Source: Timema cristinae (taxonomy: Eukaryota > Arthropoda > Insecta > Phasmatodea > Timematidae). From it: 64,000 nt of DNA. The notes beneath the pieces are model-generated. The model saw nothing but the letters and a program-made list of their open reading frames with translations, had not been told where the DNA came from and did not search any database. Positions 56,833 through 64,000 of this stretch are shown piece after piece. The position numbers were made by a program, and so were the translations under genes. Every line of letters starts with the position of its first letter. Position 1 is the stretch's first letter. The stretch is from positions 44,746,187-44,810,186 of the forward strand of contig JBCFYV010000024.1 in NCBI GenBank assembly GCA_039000515.1. Direction: 5' to 3'.

Positions 56833-57213
56833 TCGACACCTCGGAGAGAAACTATTGTGATCGTAAAAAAAAATCGAATTCTTGATTTTGATGAGATTAA
56901 AGTTGACGTTTCATGACACCCTGAACCATAAAAGTGGTTTGCACAATTCCCTCTGTCTGTCTGTCTGTCTGTCTGTCTTCTTGTCTGTACCTTGGGCTAA
57001 AGCCGAAACTGTTTCACTGATTGGGTTAAAACTTGATGTCTGGGGTTTTCATAAGGACCCTCGAGGAGTTTTTGGAGTTCTAACCCTAAATTTAAGGGTA
57101 GTTTACTAAGTGCAAAAAGAAAAAAAAAATATTTTCTAAATATTCAGTCTAACGATTTTGATTAAATTCTATAAATAGACACTGTTATCACTATAAACAA
57201 GATGGCAACTCTG
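56833..57213 (+). repeat. Interspersed repeat family G, copy 3, with (TCTG)n
   Basis: Shares CGGAGAGAAACTATTGTGAT, TAAAACTTGATGTCTGGGGT, CATAAGGACCCTCGAGGAGT, AACCCTAAATTTAAGGGTAG and TAAACAAGATGG with the other copies. A (TCTG)n microsatellite (about 56952-56988) sits inside. Confidence 0.62.
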
Positions 57214-57884
57214 ATTTTTTTCATGAAAATTACTTTTAGGTTAATTTACATAGGGGAAACTATCCAATTTTCATCATTTCTCCTCAACCATTTGAGATAC
57301 GAAATAACATATCATGGTAAAGTTATAGTACTATTAAAGATAAAAATCTTTTATTTGAAAAATATTTTATAGAACCAAATATTTCTGAACTACAAGCAAA
57401 TATACAGGCCTATACTTTTTAATTCTGGTCTTTGAAAATTAATTTGATTCTTATTCTCTTTTGGTGGACAAAGATGTTTCTCTTTTCTCACTTTTCCTGT
57501 AACAGTATTCCAAGCTCCTTATGTCAAGAGTAACAGTGTATATTATTTCATTTATGATCTTTGGTGTAATGTTTTTACAATAATGTATACACATATTATT
57601 TCGTTTCACCAATCTTACGATTTTTTAGTAAATGTCTATTTTAATATAAAAACGGAAGAAAGTTTGTGCGATGTACCGTACCATTTATTATTTATTTATT
57701 TCGAAATAAAATTAAGATGAAGAAAAAAATCGATGAAACCTTTATATATATTCCAATTCCGGCACTGGTTATTAAAGAATTTATTTTTCAGGAATCCTGT
57801 TGTAGGTTTTACTTCCTTAAAAAAAAAAAAACTGTTAGTTCAGGCTATCGGTTCAAGTTACAGTTCCGGTTCGTCTCCCAGCAA
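57214..57884. other. AT-rich spacer
   Basis: No feature recognised. Confidence 0.4.
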
Positions 57885-58040
57885 TAAAGGTAGAGTTTAG
57901 AGTAAATATAGCTGAATTTACATGGAAGGAGTGTGTTAAAATATTGTGGGTGAAAAAAACATAATCGGTACACTCTGTTAGTATTCATGCCCCAAACATC
58001 CTGTCATCCCCGTAAATCAGACTATACAAGCTTTTCGTTT
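57885..58040 (-). mobile_element. SINE-2 remnant
   Basis: Plus strand TTTACATGGAAGGAGTGTG, then GGTACACTCTGTTAGTATTC and a B-box relic (CATGCCCCAAACATCCTGTC). Confidence 0.55.
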
Positions 58041-58608
58041 AATACACTATCGGAGAATGTAACAAGCGCTAGATTTTCTCTTGCTATGACTGTCTGCTCA
58101 CTGTTAACTCGATCACTCAAGTGTAACAATGCGTATAATAGCTCTGCAGGAATATGTTGAAATAGGCACATAAGAAAGAAAAGGAGTAAGGGTAGGGTTC
58201 GTGGTTTGGAGGGGAAGGGGAGAGCATTGTACGGGTGTGAATGGGCAAACACTGTGGTGCCCTACATAGCCCACATTCCCCGCGGTATTGTGTGAGTGTA
58301 ATGCGGTTACGGAACCACCCCCTCCTCCCCCGTACAACAGAACATTATGGCGTGTGTACTGGCATGTGTCATGAAATATGGCGTATGCATGTTAAGTGGG
58401 CAATATCAGGACAGGAGAGTAGTGACATCCATCATATACCTTGATTTGTATTTATTTATTTTTGTTTATTTTTCTCTGCGTCTCTCCCTAAAGTTGACAC
58501 ACGACTTCATAAAAAAATGCGTGCCATATTTTTTTTTTTGTCACCGCATCTTAGCATCTGTTTGATTTATTTCGTTTTAGATTATATTTAAGGTATTTAA
58601 AGGGTACT
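58041..58608. other. Spacer, moderately GC-rich
   Basis: Several short frames on both strands, none recognisable. Confidence 0.35.
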
Positions 58609-58800
58609 TTATGAACTGACTGATTATATCAGCACACGACTTATAAACTTACTTAAATCTAGAACAAATACGACACCCAGCCCCCCGGACGTTAATTCAT
58701 CACTGTTTAAGGAGAAACCCACATTTATACAGATGATAAAATATGTTGACCATCCTGGTAATCGAAACTGGGACTCTTGGCTCAGAGGCATTCGGGCTAT
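58609..58800 (-). mobile_element. SINE-3 copy
   Basis: Head relic with CCCAGTTTCGATTACCAGG (B box) and body GATGAATTAACGTCCGGGG, ending TAAGTCGTGTGCTGATATAA, closely matching the copy at 60272. Confidence 0.62.
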
Positions 58801-58802
58801 AC

Positions 58803-58920
58803 AAATACACTAATTACGTTGATGGAATAGGGATGAGGACGGTTCTAAGTGGAACTGTACCCTAATTCGTGTTAAGGTAGATTGTTAAACCATTTAGCAT
58901 AGATCACCCTGACTGAATGT
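58803..58920 (-). mobile_element. SINE-2 fragment
   Basis: Plus strand ACACTAATTACGTTGATGGA and CGTGTTAAGGTAGATTG, the inverted body. Head and tail are lost. Confidence 0.55.
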
Positions 58921-59376
58921 ATCAGTTAATTAGGGCTTTTGGGGTTTAATTTATTATTAACTTGGAAATAAACTAGTCAATATATGCCTCTGTATGCGAC
59001 TGTACAACCTCTTCCCCCCCCTTCCCTCCTTGTGTTCTGTTTCTTGTATCGTGTAGAGTAGTACAGCACGTGAAAACAGTGTTTTGTCTCCGGGACCCAC
59101 ACCCACCCCTACATGACACTTTTTTTTTTGTCAACTAAAACCTCTGCAACGAATCTAAACTCCTCTTTGACACTTGTCCTCTCACTAGGAATTTAATAAA
59201 ACTTCTCCCCTCCTTCTATTTCTCTCTCTCTCTCTCCCAACTTGTACTACGCTTGCTATCCCTCCCCTTTCCTCTCCACTCCTAACATAAACTACTGTTC
59301 TCTCCTGGGTAGTAAGGGGTGAAAACAGAAGGGCTACAGGAACAAAGAAGGTGCCTTATATATATATATATAATTC

Positions 59377-59613
59377 CACGTCTTACTACCCGTTTGGGTT
59401 TTACAATTATTACGATTATAAAATAATTACATTATAGTTTAGGATTAGGAATGTTATATTTAGAGGAAGTGTGACCGCATTTTCGTGTAGGAAAAGTGGG
59501 AAACCATTTTGTAAAATCACCCTCGGTACACCCGGCCGGGATTTGAGCCCCGATGTCCCTGCCATTGACAATATAAGACTAGAGGGAAGCCTTAGAGCAT
59601 GCGGCCACCGAAT
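59377..59613 (-). mobile_element. SINE-2 copy, full length
   Basis: Inverted tail (CACGTCTTACTACCCGTTTG), body, CACCCGGCCGGGATTTGAGC and head (GCATGCGGCCACCGAATC). It follows a short (TA)n run. Confidence 0.87.
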
Positions 59614-59751
59614 CATGTTTTAATGTTATTATATTGGTCAATTATTTTTTAATTAATAGGTCATCCTAATTCGGATCCTGATAATAACATATTATATTTA
59701 TCCAGTGTTATTCAACCTGAAGTATTAGTACCCGGAGAACGCGAAGCCATC

Positions 59752-59890
59752 TTATGTATATGTATATATATGTATATATACGTATATGTATATGTATATG
59801 TATATGATTATATATACGTATATGTATATATATGTATAGTATATGTTATATATATGTATATACGTATATGTATATATATATATGTACATT
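59752..59890. repeat. TATATG/TATACG alternating tract
   Basis: About 140 bases of almost pure alternating purine and pyrimidine, built from TATG, TATA and TACG units. Confidence 0.9.
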
Positions 59891-59967
59891 TTTCATCTAA
59901 ATCTCAGCCCTATTTTTAAACACATTATTTTGGATATACTTTATTTTATGTATTTATTTATATACTG

Positions 59968-60246
59968 GTGACCTGGTGGTCTAGGGGTAAGGTGTCGGAC
60001 TTCTATGCTGGCGGCCGGGGTTCAATCCTCGGTCCCAGCAAAGATTTATCTGATTACCAAACCCTTCCTTCACCTCTGACAAGACATCTTGTGAATGTGG
60101 GGAATGCCAGGCCTCCACCGTGGTTCGGATTCCACCTTAAACTGTAGGTCCTTCATTTCATCTCACAATCACCCTACCATTACACATTAGTGTAAATGCG
60201 TATAACCCGAATGGGTAGTAAGACGCGGTGATAATAATAATAATAA
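59968..60246 (+). mobile_element. SINE-1 copy, full length, short subfamily
   Basis: Near-consensus. TTTATATACTG (59957-59967) and TTTATATGCTG (60247-60257) form an 11-bp target duplication with one mismatch. Confidence 0.94.
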
Positions 60247-60271
60247 TTTATATGCTGCTTATTACAATATG

Positions 60272-60470
60272 TGTCCGACACCTTAGATCAGTCAGTAGCG
60301 TGTCTGTCTATTGCTGAGGGTCCTGGGTTCAATACCCGGCATGCCCGAAAATGTATCATTGATTAAAATATAAGTCTACTCTTTAACGTTGATAAATTAA
60401 CGACCGGGGACTTGATTTTGTGCGTGTACTAGTCTTAATTTAGTTTGTAAGGTATATCTCGATTTTGGTT
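60272..60470 (+). mobile_element. SINE-3 copy
   Basis: The clearest head of the family: CCGACACCTTAGATCAGTCA, GTAGCG, then B box CTGGGTTCAATACCCGG, followed by GATAAATTAACGACCGGGG and the family body end. Confidence 0.66.
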
Positions 60471-60479
60471 GGAAGAACA

Positions 60480-61530
60480 GTAGCGATAACTCAAACATAT
60501 ATCTTTGAGGCCAACATTGATTACATTTTACTTTAAGATTAGTTTTATTCTATAGATATTGATAATATCTATCAAAAGTGATGGCTGCAGATAGCATGAC
60601 TTGATGTATGAATATGTTATACTTGTTTTAGTAATTTTAGTAACTAACTTCTAGTGTTCTTCCTACCAAAATCATACTATATGAAGCTACGAAAGGCCTA
60701 GAAAGCCGGTAGTGTAAAAATATATAACTTGAATAGAAAACTGACCCAGGTCACAGGCGGGAAACAGCAGTGGATGTAAAAACATTTATTTTGATACGTA
60801 TGCACCAACAATTTTGGAGGTACAAATTTTAGGAGAAATTATAGCTAGTGGTATGTGAAAAAATTAGGTTGAATACCATGGCACTAGAGAACACCCCTCC
60901 CCCCTTTCACCTTGTTATGCCAAGGTACACTATGTCTATGGTAACATTGCTACCAACCCTTGAACAAAGATGGACTGGACTGTTGATTTCAATGGTTGCA
61001 CTTGTACGATTTCTAAAATGGACAGCGCTCCGAGGTAATCAAAGAGCTGTAACGCACCCTAGTAAAACGATATTGTTCTTCACAAGGGTACATTGTGATT
61101 TTAGGGGGAGGAAGGCTGGGAAAGAGGGGAGGGGGGGGGAGAGTTTGACTGAGGTCTACTGAGTTTCTCTTTGTCTGTGTGTGTAGTCTGAAAGAGAAGA
61201 CCTTTCAACCCCACTCCTCTTTCCGAACCATCAATACCGCAACCGAATCGAGTTCCAGGTCATCACATAGTGACCGAGTCTGTCAATCCGACCTTGCCTT
61301 TAATATATCTGCCGTGGAGATTGGAAGTTTCGGGAGGGGGGGGGGGGGGGGAGCAGGGAAGAGAAGACTTTGCAATAAAAGTATCTAGGACGTGTTGTCA
61401 CACACGCGATTCATGTGTGTGCGTGTGTGTATTATTAAAAAGTGTTTATAAACACTGAGCACATACTGATGCGCCGTACCATAATACTATTATGATAGAC
61501 ATAGACTACTAACATGCTAACCGTTTAACT
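60480..61530. other. Spacer with G-runs
   Basis: The 104-residue frame at 60848-61162 has no recognisable domain. G-rich runs lie at about 61122-61141 and 61336-61351, and a (GT)n tract at about 61415-61430. Confidence 0.4.
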
Positions 61531-61774
61531 CACCACGTCCCTTACTACCCGTTCGGAATATACTCTTATGTACTTATTACACTAATAGGTTAGGGATTCG
61601 GAAGGCTTTATCTAGAGGCAATGCACCCACATTTTCATGAAGGGAAGGAAGAAAAACCATTTAGGAAAACCACCCTCGGTTCACCCGACCGGAATCGAAC
61701 CCCAATTACCCCATCTTCGGCCGTTTAGCTACACACTAGAGTAGCGCGTTATACCACGCGGCCACCAAATCAGG
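61531..61774 (-). mobile_element. SINE-2 copy, full length
   Basis: Plus strand from CACCACGTCCCTTACTACCC, through GACCGGAATCGAACCCCAAT, to ACCACGCGGCCACCAAATCA. Confidence 0.9.
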
Positions 61775-61779
61775 TAACA

Positions 61780-62204
61780 TGATATCATTAGCATAAAATA
61801 TAATTATTAAAAAAAAATTGTTATATATATTGTTACTGTCTTTGAATAATGTTTGGCAGGCTCTTTGACTTAAACAGGTATACAGTGTTATTTTTCAGGT
61901 CAAACACTTCCTAGATATACACTTTAAACACTAATTGTTAGATCAAATTTTCGAAAATGTTTAAATTTAAAAAAAATACTTGTCAGTAGACTAGGCTTAA
62001 TTTAAGGACTAAGGTCGAAATTAACAAAAAAAAAATCATGAGTATATCATTTAATGGTCGTGTTTGTACAAAATCTTTGAAACTGTTTCCGTTGTTGTTG
62101 TGGTTATGGCTAACCACTCTAATTTATCGGCCACTGGAATAAGAAAACTGGTAGACGAGTTTTCCATTCAAACAATATGCATACGCTGATGACGCTAGTT
62201 GAAG
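61780..62204. other. AT-rich spacer
   Basis: No feature recognised. Confidence 0.4.
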
Positions 62205-62325
62205 AGGATGACGAAGGTAGAATTTGATAGGAAATGCACTCACATTTACTTGGATATAGAATGGGAAACTATTTAAAAACTCAATACACCCGAGCTGGAT
62301 TCAAATCTAGATCTACCCGTCACTA
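62205..62325 (-). mobile_element. SINE-2 fragment
   Basis: Inverted body and B-box region (CACCCGAGCTGGATTCAAAT). Confidence 0.55.
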
Positions 62326-62344
62326 GTAACTAGGTAGACCCGCT

Positions 62345-62395
62345 TTTTTTGGCCACATGGTCTAAGTCTTCACTCTCGCAATAGACTGACAGATT
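62345..62395 (+). mobile_element. SINE-2 head fragment
   Basis: GGCCACATGGTCTAAGTCTT, CACTCTCGCAATAGACTG: a plus-strand head with no body, facing the minus-strand fragment just upstream. Confidence 0.55.
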
Positions 62396-62789
62396 TTATG
62401 TTATAGTGTGGGATTTTTAAGAAATAATAAAATCATAAATTATAATAATTGGTTAATATTACAAAAGATTTGTTTCGGATTTTAATGAGAAGCTTGATCC
62501 CGATCAAACTTCGGCAAGACACCTTTGTATGCCGCGGCACACTGGTTGAGAGCCACCGCTCTAGTGAGTTGTTTTACCAAGACCTCAACCCGACGGTTAA
62601 AGGGAGATCAAAGGAGACCCGCAAAGCTCGGTAATTGAGAGGTACGCTGCTGTTTATTACTAACTTGAGGTTGGCTGCAATGCTATTGACGGGTCGCGCG
62701 AAACAACTAAAGGATGAACAGAACACTTAATAACACACATGTACTACACAAACAAACAACTAATTAAATCACAGGGAAGTGGATAGTCA

Positions 62790-63116
<327 letters not shown>

Positions 63117-63182
63117 AGTGTTGTAAATTATGTTAAATTGATAAGATAGTCTTTGCAGTAGAGGGCTGAATAAAATGTAATA

Positions 63183-63477
63183 GTATTATTATTAGCACCT
63201 CGTATTACTACCCGTTCGGTTTATACGCACTTACGCTAATGTGTAATGGTAGATAGGGTGATTGCGAGATGAAATGGAGCACCTACAGTTTAACGTGAGA
63301 TCCGAACCACGGTAGAGGCCTGGCATTCCCCACATTCACAAGTTGTGAATAATACACGTCTTGTCAGAGGTGAAGGAAGGGTTTGGCAGTAGGATAAATC
63401 TTTGCCGGGATCGAGGATTGAACCCCGGACCCCCAGAACAGAAGTCTGACACTTACCCCTAGACCACCAGGTTACCC
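63183..63477 (-). mobile_element. SINE-1 copy, full length, long subfamily
   Basis: AAAATGTAATA (63172-63182) and AAAATATAATA (63478-63488) form an 11-bp target duplication with one mismatch. The inverted head ends at CTAGACCACCAGGTTACC. Confidence 0.92.
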
Positions 63478-63487
63478 AAAATATAAT

Positions 63488-63917
63488 ATTAGGAATTTAT
63501 TTTTTTAAATTTTTATTTCATGACAAAATTTAAAAACATTGTTTTCATTGTGTACATTGACGTAACATGTATCCTTTCAAGGGCGTGGTTCGTGGAGTGT
63601 TACCATGGTTAGCAATGCTTGACGGGATTGTACTAGTAAACTGTCCTCCCCTCCCCATATTTATAATTTTAACTACCATAAAAAAAAAGAATGACCCATT
63701 CTTCTGGGGGGGGGGGGGGAGGTGAGACATCTTCGGGGAGTGATATTCTAAATTCACAGGTGGGAACCGGAAAAGTTAGCATGTAGTCCACCTGTAATTT
63801 ACCCTGGACAGTTTAAGCTTACCTTGCACGTTTCCACTATGGTGTAGTTTATAAGAGAGTGCCATAGTGTAATTAGCCAAGGTAAGACTGTTATATTTCA
63901 GGGGGAATGAAGCGTAC
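63488..63917. other. Spacer with G-run
   Basis: A G-run lies at about 63706-63719. Minus-strand frames there are not recognised. Confidence 0.4.
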
Positions 63918-64000
63918 ATAAGATTAGATAATCTTTTGAGAGGTTTGAGTTTGAATCCCGGTGGATATACTAAGGGTGGTAGGTTTTTTAACAACACGTC
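63918..64000 (+). mobile_element. SINE-2 copy, cut by the window edge
   Basis: B-box region (GAGTTTGAATCCCGGTGG) and start of the body (ATACTAAGGGTGGTAGG). The rest lies beyond the window. Confidence 0.6.

Noticed and set aside
60272..60350. A tRNA gene upstream of 60350
   Set aside because: A and B boxes are present but the acceptor ends do not pair, and a body shared with three other copies follows.

Overview
This window looks like non-coding DNA from a repeat-rich animal genome, most likely an arthropod and perhaps an insect with a large genome. The evidence is an AT-rich background with no long open reading frame, at least five families of tRNA-derived SINEs, decayed non-LTR retrotransposons (LINEs) of types common in insects, several inverted-repeat DNA transposons, and many microsatellites. 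The species cannot be fixed from the sequence. No bacterial gene organisation, CRISPR array, rRNA gene or intact tRNA gene was seen. No complete protein-coding gene could be supported; almost all open frames are chance frames or transposon relics.

Repeat family names used here are my own. SINE-1 is about 290 bp: a tRNA-like head (A box near TGGTCTAGGGGTAAGGTG, B box GGGTTCAATCC), a unique body and a (TAA)n tail. Twelve copies and one head fragment are present. SINE-2 is about 240 bp, with a different tRNA-like head (A box TGGTCTAAGGCG, B box GGTTCGAATCC) and body. It is the most numerous family, with about 40 copies or fragments. Its subtype 2C has another head (GGCGTAGTTGGCTAACGCG) on the same body. 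SINE-1 and SINE-2 share their last 40 or so bases (GCGTATAACCCGAACGGGT, then AGTAAGACGCGGTGCTAA), which suggests one LINE machinery copies both. SINE-3 (four copies), SINE-4 (an inverted pair) and SINE-5 (one copy) have other bodies.

Layout. 0-6.7 kb: a Jockey-like LINE relic split by a SINE-1, then SINE-2 copies. 6.9-8.3 kb: a CpG- and GC-rich island with strong splice-donor matches and short candidate first exons, the best candidate for part of a host gene. 10-31 kb: SINEs, a second LINE relic on the minus strand split by a SINE-1 beside its catalytic motif, a possible Harbinger transposase fragment, and copies of a hAT-like MITE. 31-35 kb: a ZBED/hAT transposase relic, an unassigned block open on both strands, and a long pyrimidine tract. 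37-39 kb: a third LINE 3' end carrying a nested, 5'-truncated SINE-1. 42-53 kb: SINE-2 copies with tandemly repeated bodies, a foldback family (three copies, possible TTAA target), a long-TIR MITE, and a 433-bp element with an exact 8-bp target duplication inside a 21-bp minisatellite. 55-64 kb: dense SINE copies.

The elements relate mainly by nesting. LINE relics are the oldest layer. Several SINE-1 copies and one 2C copy have perfect or near-perfect target duplications and look recent. Coordinates of decayed copies are approximate, generally to within 10-20 bases.
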